A DNA stretch of 64,000 nucleotides from Merdiplasma sp905207905 (lineage in GTDB: Bacteria > Bacillota > Clostridia > Lachnospirales > Lachnospiraceae), in the NCBI GenBank assembly GCA_902475025.1, contig CABRXX010000002.1, positions 33,266 through 97,265 on the forward strand, written 5' to 3'. This document shows, in pieces, positions 1-8,578 of this stretch. Positions within the stretch are counted from its first letter, which is position 1, and each line of letters begins with the position of its first letter. The notes beneath the pieces were generated by a model. That model was not told the DNA's origin, did no database searches, and saw only the letters and a program-made list of their open reading frames with translations. Position numbers and translations under genes: made by a program.

Positions 1-873
1 ACGTCCAGCTCCTACCAGACCGGAAAAGCCCACGATCTCTCCCGCATAGGCGGTGAAGGAAATATTTTCAAAGACACCTTTCCTGGTCAGACCTTCCACA
101 CGAAGCATCTCTTTTCCCCTGGTATGCACATGCTTATTGTAATAGTCTCCCATCTCACGGCCTACCATGCTGTTGACGATCTGCTGCTCCGTCACGTCCT
201 TTACCATCATGGTATCTACCTTGCAGCCGTCGCGAAGCACGGTTACCCGCTCACAGATCTGGGTCAGCTCTTTTAAACGATGAGTAATATATATGATTGC
301 AACATTCTTTTTCTTCAGGATATTCACCTGTTCAAACAATGCATCGATTTCAGATTCAGACAGAGAGGAGGTTGGCTCGTCCATAACCACTACCTTGGCG
401 TTTTTGGAAATTACCTTGGCAATCTCAATCATCTGCTGCTGGGCTGCATTCAGATGGCCTGCCAGCTGGTCTGCCTTCATATTTACTTTCATAAAATCCA
501 GGATCTCCTGAGCGTCCTGATTCATCTTTTTCCGATCCAGTAATTTTCCTTTTTTCGGCTCTCTTCCCAGATAAATATTTTCTGCCACAGTCAAGTCCTT
601 GGCAATACTCAGTTCCTGATGAATCACCGCAATACCGGCGTCAATGGCCTGTCCGGGAGAGGTGAACTTCATCTCTTTCCCTTCCAGTATCACCTTGCCT
701 TCCGTAGGAGTGTAAACACCGGAAATAATCTTGATCAAGGTGGATTTACCGGCTCCGTTTTCACCCACCAAGGTATGTACCTCTCCGGGATAAAAATCAG
801 CCGATACATCCGTCAGCGCTTTCACGCCCGGAAATACTTTGCTTATATTTTTTACTTGTAAAATCGGCTCCAT
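1..873 (-). CDS. Sugar ABC transporter ATP-binding protein (RbsA/MglA type), C-terminus cut by window edge
   Basis: The reading frame starts at the ATG ending at 873 and stays open for 291 codons to the left edge, so only the first ATPase domain and the start of the second are present. Residues 37-45 are a Walker A loop (GENGAGKST), followed by the Q-loop region (AVIHQELS) and a Walker B (VVVMDEPTSS). The second half begins near residue 255 (MLRVEGLTRKGVFENISF), which marks the duplicated ATPase of the carbohydrate CUT2 family (ribose, galactose, xylose and similar importers). It energises sugar uptake at the inner face of the membrane. It lies downstream of a periplasmic-type binding protein on the same strand, so the two form one transport operon. 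The exact sugar cannot be read from this fragment. Confidence 0.93.
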   Translation of the reverse strand, partial: MEPILQVKNISKVFPGVKALTDVSADFYPGEVHTLVGENGAGKSTLIKIISGVYTPTEGKVILEGKEMKFTSPGQAIDAGIAVIHQELSIAKDLTVAENIYLGREPKKGKLLDRKKMNQDAQEILDFMKVNMKADQLAGHLNAAQQQMIEIAKVISKNAKVVVMDEPTSSLSESEIDALFEQVNILKKKNVAIIYITHRLKELTQICERVTVLRDGCKVDTMMVKDVTEQQIVNSMVGREMGDYYNKHVHTRGKEMLRVEGLTRKGVFENISFTAYAGEIVGFSGLVGAGR

Positions 874-961
874 AAAATATTTCCTTTCTGAATACTTCTA
901 GATTTTCGTCCTGCCGGCCGCGGGAACACGCTCTGCCGCGCAGCGACAAATTTTATCCTAA

Positions 962-998
962 AAATTGCCCAAACAGGTCACCCCCGCCTGGGCAATTT
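962..998 (-). terminator. Hairpin between binding-protein and ATPase genes (partial terminator)
   Basis: A perfect 10-bp stem (962-971 with 989-998, arm AAATTGCCCA) sits in the 193-bp gap between the binding-protein stop and the ATPase start. Read on the minus strand it is followed by a short T run. Such hairpins commonly keep binding-protein message more abundant than that of the downstream ATPase. That role is inferred. Confidence 0.6.
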
Positions 999-1066
999 GC
1001 TTTGTTCACAATACAGCTTCTTAATTTACTGTCTTGATATGGATATCCATATATAAAACCAATAAA

Positions 1067-2050
1067 TTACTCGGTAACAGCTTCGGTTGCAGCCTCGGTA
1101 GCTCCCTCTGTTGCAGCCTCGGTAGCCCCTTCTTCTGCCAGAGTCTCAGCAGTGATGATGTACGGTGCAATGTAAACCACTTCATCAGATACCGTTCCGT
1201 CAGTCATGAAAGAAACCATCTCTTCTACAATACGGGTTCCGATCTCATGAGGATTCTGAGAGATCTCAGATACCCACCATTTGCCGTTCTCTTCGCTGAG
1301 GATTGCTTCTTTTGCTTCCGGATTTCCGTCGAAACCGATGATCTTACAATCAGAAGCGTTTGCTTTAATAGAAGCCAGAGCGCCAGATGCAGCCGGGTCA
1401 CCTACACAGAATACAGCAGCAACGTCAGGATTGGAAGTCAGGATATTCTCCATGATCTCCTGTGCCTTGTTGGCATCGCCTTCGTAGTTGTATCCGGAAA
1501 GGACAGTACGGGTTCCGTCTGCTTCCAGAACTTCCAAAGCACCATTCTCACGATCCAGGCAGGAGGAAGCGGTGGGGTAACCGATGATTGCTACAGTGTC
1601 GCCTTCCTCGGTAAGACGAAGCAGTTCCTGTCCGCCCAGTTTTCCGCCTTCATAGTTGTCCGTACCAACGAAGCAGTTGATCGCGTCAGACTCTGAGGTA
1701 CAGTCAAAAGTAAACATCTTAACGCCTTCTTTATCAGCGTTCTCAATAGCAGGTTTTACGCCTGCAGCATCGTTACATGCCAGAGCGATGGCTACGTTTC
1801 CGTCAGCAGACAGGTTCTGGATCTTATCGGAAGCGATGTTAGCGTCCAGCTCAGCGTCCAGCACAGTTGCCTCTACGCCCAGCTCAGCTGCCTTCTCTTC
1901 GATACCTTCAGCAATCAGGTTATAGAATACATGCTCAAAAGAACCTACGATAAATCCCATTTTCAGGGGCTCTTCTGCAAATGCTGCGGTAGACAGAGTG
2001 CCTGCTGCCAGTGCTGCTGCCATAAGGCCTGCTAAGATTTTCTTTTTCAT
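1067..2050 (-). CDS. Sugar ABC transporter substrate-binding protein with TEA-repeat tail
   Basis: This 327-residue protein belongs to the periplasmic-binding-protein/LacI-like fold (Peripla_BP_4) that binds sugars outside the membrane for the CUT2 transporter encoded next to it. The start at 2050 is chosen because a GGAGG site lies just upstream; a longer frame to 2092 lacks one. Residues 1-25 form a signal peptide ending in AAFA. There is no lipobox cysteine, which is unusual for a Gram-positive binding protein. The mature part shows the GTDNYEGG and GFDGNPEA segments typical of the family. The last 19 residues are a Thr-Glu-Ala repeat resembling the mature part of the small lipoprotein at 61218-61481. 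Expression is probably controlled by the upstream DeoR protein. Confidence 0.92.
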   Translation of the reverse strand: MKKKILAGLMAAALAAGTLSTAAFAEEPLKMGFIVGSFEHVFYNLIAEGIEEKAAELGVEATVLDAELDANIASDKIQNLSADGNVAIALACNDAAGVKPAIENADKEGVKMFTFDCTSESDAINCFVGTDNYEGGKLGGQELLRLTEEGDTVAIIGYPTASSCLDRENGALEVLEADGTRTVLSGYNYEGDANKAQEIMENILTSNPDVAAVFCVGDPAASGALASIKANASDCKIIGFDGNPEAKEAILSEENGKWWVSEISQNPHEIGTRIVEEMVSFMTDGTVSDEVVYIAPYIITAETLAEEGATEAATEGATEAATEAVTE

Positions 2051-2110
2051 GATGTGAAATCCTCCTTTAGAATGTTGTGATTTTACAAACAAAACAGGCG
2101 CGCCGCCTTT

Positions 2111-2165
2111 TTTCGTTTTGTTTCATTTATGAAACTAATATATTTCATTTCTTTTCGTTTGTCAA
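2111..2165 (-). promoter_or_regulatory. Strong sigma-A promoter overlapped by DeoR-type TTTC repeats
   Basis: On the minus strand there is TTGACA (2160-2165), a 17-bp spacer and TATATT (2137-2142), placing transcription start near 2130 for the sugar-binding-protein gene. On the plus strand the spacer reads TTTCATTTCTTTTCGTT, and a second block TTTCGTTTTGTTTCATTT (2111-2128) covers the expected start site. Repeated TTTCRTTT blocks are the known operator style of DeoR-family repressors such as AgaR. The DeoR-family gene directly upstream makes repression likely. Confidence 0.75.
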
Positions 2166-2319
2166 TGGATTTCTTGTCTTACATTATGTTTTTGTTACTA
2201 TAGTAGATTTTTAGCCTTATTTTTTATGCACTTTGTACAAAACCAATCCTTTCCCTTTCAAAAACCGTAATTCACTCCGCCCACATTCTAAAAAAGCGCT
2301 TGCCGCTTCCACCCTTCAA

Positions 2320-3081
2320 TTAAAGAACCGTAACTCCCCGTTCCATCAATCCCTGGCAGATAGCCGGAGAGAGTTCACCGTCTGCAACCACACCTTTCAG
2401 ATCGGAAATATCTGCCACCTTAGCCATGCAAATATTTCCATATTTCCCCGCATCTGCCAAAAGATAACATTCCTTGCTCCTCTCCACGATCGTTCTCTTT
2501 ACTTCTGCCTCATAGGGATTGGGCGTGGTGAGTCCTTCCTCCAGGGTGTATCCGTTAATTCCAATAAAACATCGGTCTGCATAAAGGCTCTGAAGCATCT
2601 GTATCGCATACGGTCCCACAAAAGACATCATACCGTGGCGGAACTGCCCTCCGATCATCACCAGATTATATTCCCGGCTCTGCTTGAAAATATTGGCAAT
2701 ATTCAATGCATAAGTAATTACCGTCACTCCCTTGATTCTCTCCTCCGCCAAAAGCCTGGCCAACTCCAAAGTGGTAGATCCGGCATCCAAAATAATGGTG
2801 CTTCCCTCCTCCACCAGCTTCAATGCTTTCCTGGCAATCTCCTGCTTCTTTTCTATATTCATCCGTTCCTTGGCATCCTCTGTCTCTTCATAGCTGCTCT
2901 TATTTAAGCTGATGGCCCCGCCATGGGTGCGCTCCACCATTCCATCCTGGCTCAGCTCGTTCAAATCCTTCCGGATGGTAACGGCAGATACCTTAAAAAC
3001 GCTGCTCAGCTCAGTAACCGAAACCGACGGCTTCTCCTGAATATATTCCAAAATTTTCTTTTGTCGTTCCTGATAAAACAT
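2320..3081 (-). CDS. DeoR-family transcriptional regulator
   Basis: The 253-residue protein has an N-terminal winged helix-turn-helix (residues about 5-57, including SVTELSSVFKVSAVTIRKDL and the family hallmark ERTHGGA), followed by the DeoRC sugar-phosphate sensor domain with the TIILDAGSTT and FIGINGYTLEEGL segments. DeoR members usually repress sugar-use genes and are released by a phosphorylated sugar. A GGAGAGG site precedes the ATG at 3081. It is encoded on the same strand as and 270 bp upstream of the sugar-transport genes, and repeat operators lie in between, so it most likely controls them. The inducer is unknown. Confidence 0.92.
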   Translation of the reverse strand: MFYQERQKKILEYIQEKPSVSVTELSSVFKVSAVTIRKDLNELSQDGMVERTHGGAISLNKSSYEETEDAKERMNIEKKQEIARKALKLVEEGSTIILDAGSTTLELARLLAEERIKGVTVITYALNIANIFKQSREYNLVMIGGQFRHGMMSFVGPYAIQMLQSLYADRCFIGINGYTLEEGLTTPNPYEAEVKRTIVERSKECYLLADAGKYGNICMAKVADISDLKGVVADGELSPAICQGLMERGVTVL

Positions 3082-3157
3082 ATCGCTCCTCTCCTTTCGC
3101 TTTTTTGGTATTTCCTGTTTCCGGCATTTTTTCCAGTGGGAAACCTTCTTTTTTTTA

Positions 3158-3186
3158 ATAATATCATGATTTTTCGTTTAAAACAA
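3158..3186 (-). promoter_or_regulatory. Candidate promoter of the DeoR gene
   Basis: On the minus strand TTGTTT (3181-3186), a 17-bp spacer and TATTAT (3158-3163) lie about 80 bp upstream of the DeoR start. The -35 match is weak. The rest of the 381-bp gap 3082-3462 is AT-rich and holds only this signal and the palindrome at 3386-3423. Confidence 0.4.
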
Positions 3187-3385
3187 TTATTCAAAAGGAT
3201 TTTCTTCATTTGAAAGTGATTTTCAGCGTTTTTCACGATTTTTAGAAACTAATCGAAAGTTTTCAAAATTTAAGCAGGAAAAGAATTGCTTTTCCCGAAA
3301 AACTATTTTATACTGAAACCAACATCTGCGGCAGGTCGCTTTGGCAACATCGTCCCTGTCTGCCTCAGTGCGATTCTTGGGAGCA

Positions 3386-3423
3386 TTTTTATTTCATAGG
3401 AAAGAATTCCTATGAAATAAAAA
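3386..3423. repeat. Long perfect palindrome in the leader of the P-loop kinase gene
   Basis: Two 17-bp arms (3386-3402 and 3407-3423) are perfect inverted copies around a 4-base loop. It ends 40 bp before the kinase start codon. The stem is AT-rich and lacks a clear T run in either direction, so it could be a protein-binding site or an RNA hairpin rather than an ordinary terminator. Confidence 0.7.
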
Positions 3424-3462
3424 ATAAATGCTTCTACATTCCATAGAAGGAGGATCTCTTTT

Positions 3463-4089
3463 ATGAAATTACAACATAAAAATACCCTTATCATTGTAAC
3501 CGGAGGACCAGGAACAGGAAAAAGCTATGCTGCCAAAAAAATCTGTAACGAAATCCAGGATCTGTATGTGCTCTCCTATGATAAGCTGAAGGAAATGGAA
3601 TGGGATCGGTTCGGATTTGACAATAAACAGCAAAAAGACAGGCTGAATCGGTTCAGCCTGGAGGAATTTTATCTCTCCCTTCAGAAAATGATGTGGGAGG
3701 GAAAAACGATTCTCATCGAATACCCCTTTAACCACCGCCACAAGGATGCCCTCACAGATCTTGTGACCCAGTACCATTATCACGCCATCACTATTCTTCT
3801 TCACGGAGACTGGCGCACCATCTATGAGCGGGGACGGAACCGGGACAAATCCCAGGATACCCCAAGACATCCCGGCCACCTAACCAATACGTATCATATT
3901 GAGAATACGGTTTCTCCTCAGGATCTGATTCCGGACGCAGTGCTTTCTTACGAGGAATTCCGCGCCGATATTGACCGGAAAATCTATGATATCCGGCTTG
4001 GCCATACCATCTCTGTAGATGTCACCGACTTTTCCAAGGTGGATTTTTCTGATCTGTTCAAAAAAATTCAAGAGGCAGACCAGGCGTAA
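3463..4089 (+). CDS. P-loop NTPase / kinase (AAA_33-like)
   Basis: The 208-residue protein opens with a Walker A motif at residues 14-21 (GGPGTGKS) and a short nucleoside-kinase-like layout: a DKLKEMEWDRFG acceptor-side segment, a strand with TILIEYPFN and an Arg-rich lid (YERGRNRDKS). This fits the AAA_33 group of small kinases that phosphorylate nucleotides, sugars or other small metabolites. A GGAGG site lies 8 bp before the ATG. It is a single-gene unit with a palindrome in its leader and a strong terminator overlapping its stop codon. The substrate is not evident. Confidence 0.75.
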   Translation: MKLQHKNTLIIVTGGPGTGKSYAAKKICNEIQDLYVLSYDKLKEMEWDRFGFDNKQQKDRLNRFSLEEFYLSLQKMMWEGKTILIEYPFNHRHKDALTDLVTQYHYHAITILLHGDWRTIYERGRNRDKSQDTPRHPGHLTNTYHIENTVSPQDLIPDAVLSYEEFRADIDRKIYDIRLGHTISVDVTDFSKVDFSDLFKKIQEADQA

Positions 4090-4108
4090 CTGCGCCTGGT
4101 CTGCCTCT
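4071..4108. terminator. Bidirectional intrinsic terminator overlapping the kinase stop codon
   Basis: A perfect 16-bp stem (4071-4086 with 4093-4108) has a 6-base loop that contains the TAA stop. It is followed by a T-rich tract on the plus strand and preceded by A7, which gives a T7 run on the minus strand. It separates two convergent genes and can serve both. Confidence 0.88.
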
Positions 4109-4139
4109 TTCTTCATTTCCTATCATAAGAACCTACTTC

Positions 4140-6563
4140 CTACTCCTGCCGGATCCGCGCTGCCACGCTGCTTTTTCTCAGCGTTCTCACATAATGCCAG
4201 GAAATCAGGGAAGTAACTGCTCCCAGGAAAAACAGCATCAGGACACTGGGCCAGAGAAGCGCCTGCCCATGAAAAAAGAAAGCGTTTCCCAGTGTACGTT
4301 TCAGAAGAGGAACTGCATACACGCTGGTAAAAACTGCGGATAAAAGAAAACCTGCCAACAGCTGCAAACAGCCCCTTCCCATGAGACTTATAAACAGCTG
4401 GCGCCTGGTCATACCCACAGCCTCCAACACTGCCAGCTGTCTGCGATGGCTCACCACAAAAGCGGCAATGGTGTTAGAAAAATTCATCAGCCCGATAAAG
4501 CCCAGCACCAAAGCCAGATAGCCTCCGATCTGATAATATTTTCCCGTATACTGGCGAAAATTCTTCTCAAGCGCCAGGACAGAAGAAAGGTTTAGCTCAG
4601 GCTCTGTCTCCGTCAGCCAGGTCAGATATTCTTCCAGCGCCTGCTCCTGCCCTTCCTTTGCATCCAAAGCTGCAGCCATGGCGTCTGTAATTCCTGTCTG
4701 CTGAATAAATTCCATCTCCGGAACCAGCACCTGGATTCCGATAAGATTTGTATATTGGTAATCCATGGAGTAAGGCAGGGCAGCCTCTCCCGGAATCTGA
4801 TAGCTTTTTGTATTCCGCTTTAATTCCAAAGACACACTCTCCCCCCTGGGAAAATGAAATTTATTTCCAGCCATACGAATGTAACCGGGATAATTAACCA
4901 GTGCATACTCTCCGGTGGAAAACAATTCCCAGGAACAGGGTTCTCCCACCCACTCCAGCTTCTCAAAAGCAGCCCGGTTGATTCCCATATACGCTACCGG
5001 AAGCCTGCCGTTTTCTTTCACCGCTTCCCATCTGTCGCTCCAGTACTTTCCCCATTCACTCTCATTGATCGCCACAATCTCCTCCCAGGCCTCTATCTGG
5101 GCCAGACCCAGCTTACTCTCCACCTGGGCATAATATATATACCCTGGGTTCTCGCTGTAGGGACAAATATTCAGGCAGTCCTTGACTTCCCAGGTAATGG
5201 GGGCAAGATCCGCATAGTTGGAAAGCTCTGAAAATCCGTCCAGTTGAAAATCGGATGCCAGATAAATACTTCTGTACTCCTCCAGATCGTATCCCAGAGC
5301 CATAATCACTGCACCGTTTACGGTGATCAGTCCAAGAGCCACTGAGCAGACTACTAAAAATCCGGTTTTAAAACTTCGCAGCTTTCCATCCTCCCATCGC
5401 TTCATAGCCTCCGCAGGCCGCATTTTTTCTGCTCTCCGGTAAGCACTGCGGCTGGAAAGGTACACCGTAATCACGGTAAAAAGGGCAGAAAAAAGAAGCA
5501 CCGGAAGCGCCGCCCCCTCCACCACTCTTGAAGTCTGTCCGCTTACATCCAGATCTGCTGTCAGAAAAGGAACCATCCATATTCCCGCCCAATATCCAAG
5601 GCCCAATCCTCCCGGTAATCCCATAAGGCACAAAAACAGCACCTGCCGGCGCATAATCTGTCGAAGCTGGCGCCCGGTAGTTCCCACATTTTTCAAAAGG
5701 CCATAGATGTAGAGATCCTTTCTTGCTGAGATATCAAAAATATTGTAAATAATCAGATAACCGGAAAGCATAATCAAAAGGGTAATCAATGATAACGCTG
5801 AAAGCGAGATTCCTCCCTCTCCAAATATCTGATCATAGGCATAGTTCACCACAAAAGCCTGAGGCAGTCCTGCAGAGGCCAGGCGCTCATTCAAAAGCTC
5901 TGTCCGGTAAAGCGAAGCCAGTGGAACGTCATACCATACCGCCATAGAAACTTCCTCTTCCTGCAAGAGCAGCCTTATGGCATCCTCTCTGCAGATCCAG
6001 CCCCGCTGAACCAAATCCTCCGTCTCCCCTGTCCAGTAGCCGCAGACAAGAAAGGTTTCCTCCTGGCCTGCCAGCCTCAGGGTAACCTGCGCAGACAATT
6101 CTGGAGAAATCCCCAGTTCCCAAAGGGTCTTCGTACTTAAGGCGATCTCCCCGGGCTTTTCCGGCATCCGTCCTGTCGTGGGAAGGCTGCCGTAATTTTC
6201 CGCCAGCTCCTCATCCCCACACATTACCTCCAGACGGGAATGCATCCAGAAGGCCGCCGCCTGCCCCACCGAGAACCCGCTCCCCCACTTTTCAATAAAA
6301 GAACAGTCTTCTATCACTTGAGCTGCTAAATCTGCCTGCTGCCAATCCGTGAATCTGGCAGTGGCGCAGGAATAGGTCTGATATTGGCGTTTCTCTCCCT
6401 CAATCCGTGAAAAAAACATGGAGGCAGTCCCTGCAAAAAGACTGGTGAATAAAAGACAGGTAAGCAAAATCGCCAGCACTGCGATTCGATTCCTTCCCCA
6501 GTTGATTTCCATAAACCCTCTGGTAAGCATCCAGAGGGCTTCTCTGTTCTCTACTCTTTTCAT
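4140..6563 (-). CDS. FtsX-type ABC transporter permease
   Basis: The 807-residue membrane protein has an N-terminal membrane segment (about 26-48), a large outside domain, a bundle of three membrane segments around residues 250-380, a second outside domain, and a C-terminal FtsX bundle starting near residue 680 with the motif VVSHRRQLAVLEAVGMTRRQ. This two-FtsX layout is that of the MacB/BceB-like exporters that move peptides, lipids or antibiotics, or act mechanically on the envelope. The start overlaps the ATPase stop by 4 bp (ATGA), so the pair is translationally coupled. The regulatory genes at 10542-13441 lie upstream on the same strand. The substrate is unknown. Confidence 0.9.
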   Translation of the reverse strand: MKRVENREALWMLTRGFMEINWGRNRIAVLAILLTCLLFTSLFAGTASMFFSRIEGEKRQYQTYSCATARFTDWQQADLAAQVIEDCSFIEKWGSGFSVGQAAAFWMHSRLEVMCGDEELAENYGSLPTTGRMPEKPGEIALSTKTLWELGISPELSAQVTLRLAGQEETFLVCGYWTGETEDLVQRGWICREDAIRLLLQEEEVSMAVWYDVPLASLYRTELLNERLASAGLPQAFVVNYAYDQIFGEGGISLSALSLITLLIMLSGYLIIYNIFDISARKDLYIYGLLKNVGTTGRQLRQIMRRQVLFLCLMGLPGGLGLGYWAGIWMVPFLTADLDVSGQTSRVVEGAALPVLLFSALFTVITVYLSSRSAYRRAEKMRPAEAMKRWEDGKLRSFKTGFLVVCSVALGLITVNGAVIMALGYDLEEYRSIYLASDFQLDGFSELSNYADLAPITWEVKDCLNICPYSENPGYIYYAQVESKLGLAQIEAWEEIVAINESEWGKYWSDRWEAVKENGRLPVAYMGINRAAFEKLEWVGEPCSWELFSTGEYALVNYPGYIRMAGNKFHFPRGESVSLELKRNTKSYQIPGEAALPYSMDYQYTNLIGIQVLVPEMEFIQQTGITDAMAAALDAKEGQEQALEEYLTWLTETEPELNLSSVLALEKNFRQYTGKYYQIGGYLALVLGFIGLMNFSNTIAAFVVSHRRQLAVLEAVGMTRRQLFISLMGRGCLQLLAGFLLSAVFTSVYAVPLLKRTLGNAFFFHGQALLWPSVLMLFFLGAVTSLISWHYVRTLRKSSVAARIRQE

Positions 6564-7231
6564 CCTTCCTCCACCAGGCGCCCGTCCTCCAGATGGAGGA
6601 TCCGATCTGCCAGCTGTGCGATCTCCTCATTATGAGTAATCATAATCATAGTCTGGGAAAGCCGATCCCCTGTAACCTTCAAAAGTCCCAGCACATCCTG
6701 GCTGGTTTTTGAATCCAGATTTCCGGTAGGCTCATCTGCCAAAAGCACCGCCGGTCGGGTAATCAAAGCCCTGGCAATGGCTACCCGCTGCTGTTGTCCG
6801 CCGGAAAGTGTTCCGGGGCGGCTTTTTAATTTATCCTCCAGCTTCAATACCCCAATGATCTCCTCCAGATACGCAGGATCCGGTTTTCTTCCGTCCAGTT
6901 TCATGGGAAGCAGGATATTTTGCTGTACATTCAGCATGGGAACCAGATTATACTGCTGAAATACAAAACCGATATTTCTTCTGCGAAAGATGGTAAGCGT
7001 CTCCTGATTCATGGTTCCAAGCTCCTGTCCATCAATCCATACCTGACCGGAATCCGGAACATCCAGTCCCCCCAGCATATGAAGCAGCGTAGATTTCCCG
7101 CTGCCCGAGGTTCCCACTACGGCAATAAATTCCCCTCTGTTTGCCTGGAGGCTCACTCCATCCAGGGCCTGCACGGCAGCCTCCCCATTTCCATACCGTT
7201 TTTTTAAATTCACAGCCTCTACGATCTTCAT
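6560..7231 (-). CDS. ABC transporter ATP-binding protein (MacB/LolD family)
   Basis: At 223 residues this is a complete single-domain ATPase. It shows Walker A GTSGSGKS (about residues 40-47), Q-loop FVFQQYNLVP, signature LSGGQQQR, Walker B VLLADEPTGNLD and the switch histidine in MIITHNEE. The ADEPTGNLD form is typical of ATPases that partner FtsX-type permeases. It powers the permease whose start overlaps its stop. Downstream members of the same block include glycosyltransferases, which hints at an envelope role. Confidence 0.95.
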   Translation of the reverse strand: MKIVEAVNLKKRYGNGEAAVQALDGVSLQANRGEFIAVVGTSGSGKSTLLHMLGGLDVPDSGQVWIDGQELGTMNQETLTIFRRRNIGFVFQQYNLVPMLNVQQNILLPMKLDGRKPDPAYLEEIIGVLKLEDKLKSRPGTLSGGQQQRVAIARALITRPAVLLADEPTGNLDSKTSQDVLGLLKVTGDRLSQTMIMITHNEEIAQLADRILHLEDGRLVEEG

Positions 7232-7260
7232 TTCCCTGCTTTTTTCTCCTCTATTTCTAA

Positions 7261-7356
7261 TATCCGTGTACTTGGGACGTGTTGCCCTCTGTACACGGAT
7301 GCTAAAGTTTCCTTTTTCTGGCCCAACGTTTCTCTCTGCATAGCATCCGTGTACAC
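7261..7356. repeat. Dispersed GTGTACGGATGC inverted-repeat element, copy A
   Basis: Three copies of a 12-base word are present: TATCCGTGTAC at 7261-7271, its inverse GTACACGGATGC at 7291-7302, and AGCATCCGTGTACAC at 7342-7356. The stretch 7279-7305 matches 44329-44355 with one mismatch. It lies between the glycosyltransferase and ABC genes and contains no credible gene. Related copies are at 44247-44351 and 57818-57920. Confidence 0.7.
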
Positions 7357-7425
7357 AAAAGGACGCCTCCTGCCCATTGACGCTGTTTTCACCTTTCTCT
7401 TTCTGTTTCTACGCTTCTGACGCTT

Positions 7426-8391
7426 CTACGATTCTACAGCTTTCCAATTTCCGCTTCTGCGGTTTACGATATACCGGGGTCTTCCTTTTGTTTCCATATA
7501 AATCTTTCCAATATATTCCCCTATAATTCCCATGCCTAGAAGCTGAATCCCGCCCATCAAACAGAGAATGCACACCATACTGCTCCAGCCGGATACCGTT
7601 ATGCCTGCCAGGTGAGCACCAATGGCCCAGCAAATTCCTGCCAGGCTAAGGAGCACTGACGCCATTCCCAGGGCAAAAATCAAACGCAGAGGCTTCACCG
7701 ACAGGCTGGTGATCCCGTCTACTGCAAGAGCCACCATCTTTTTCAGAGGGTAATGGCTTTTTCCTCCCATCCGCTCTTTACGGCTGTAATAAACACTGCT
7801 GCTGGGAAAACCCACCAGCGGAAACATTCCCCGCAAAAACAGATTTACCTCCCTGTAGCCTGCCAGCTCCCGAAGCACCTTGGAGGAGGCAAGACGGTAG
7901 TCTGCGTGGTTGTACACCACCTCTGCCCCCAGGAAATGCAAAAAACGGTAATACGCCTGAGCAGTTCCCCGCTTAAAGGCCGTGTCTGTCTCCCGGCTGC
8001 TGCGCACCCCATAAACAATCTCACTGCCTTTTCCATAAGCATCCACCATGGCTTCCATAGCCTGAATATCATCCTGCCCGTCACAGTCAATGGTGATGGT
8101 AATGTCACACTGTTCCCTTGCCTCCATCAGACCGGCAAATACTGCATTCTGATGTCCCCGGTTCCGACTCAGATCCAGGCCCAAAATGCTAGGTTCCCTC
8201 TCTGTCATCTGCTCAATCAAGCCCCAGGTTCCATCCTGAGAGCCATCGTTAACAAACAGGATGCGGCTGTCCTCTCCAATCTTTTCTTCCCGTATCAGAT
8301 GATGCAGCTCCTGAAGAAACAGAGGAGCCGTTACCGGCAATACCTTTTCTTCATTATAGCAGGGAATGATCATATATAACACTGGCTTCAT
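7426..8391 (-). CDS. Family 2 glycosyltransferase (polyprenyl-phosphate sugar synthase, GtrB/DPM1-like)
   Basis: The 321-residue protein has a cytoplasmic GT-A domain (residues about 5-225) with the opening MIIPCYNEE, the nucleotide-binding FVNDGSQDGT and the metal-binding region ITIDCDGQDD. Two membrane segments follow at the C-terminus (about 235-258 and 270-292). This is the layout of GtrB-like enzymes that transfer a sugar from a nucleotide sugar to undecaprenyl phosphate. A large multi-spanning protein with glycosyltransferase-C features lies 187 bp upstream on the same strand and is its likely partner. The sugar transferred cannot be told from sequence. Confidence 0.9.
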   Translation of the reverse strand: MKPVLYMIIPCYNEEKVLPVTAPLFLQELHHLIREEKIGEDSRILFVNDGSQDGTWGLIEQMTEREPSILGLDLSRNRGHQNAVFAGLMEAREQCDITITIDCDGQDDIQAMEAMVDAYGKGSEIVYGVRSSRETDTAFKRGTAQAYYRFLHFLGAEVVYNHADYRLASSKVLRELAGYREVNLFLRGMFPLVGFPSSSVYYSRKERMGGKSHYPLKKMVALAVDGITSLSVKPLRLIFALGMASVLLSLAGICWAIGAHLAGITVSGWSSMVCILCLMGGIQLLGMGIIGEYIGKIYMETKGRPRYIVNRRSGNWKAVES

Positions 8392-8578
8392 GTAATTTCC
8401 CCCTTTTTATCTTTATCCCAAACTCTCCCTCATGGTCTTTATCTAAACTTCTGTCTCCTCCCGGAAAATCAGACGGCCTGGCTGCTTCCCCACACCTCCG
8501 CTCCGGTCTATGCTCCTTCGCAAAGCGGCCTGGCCATTTCTTCCTGCCGCCAGGAAGCTAATACTTATCCTGACTGCT

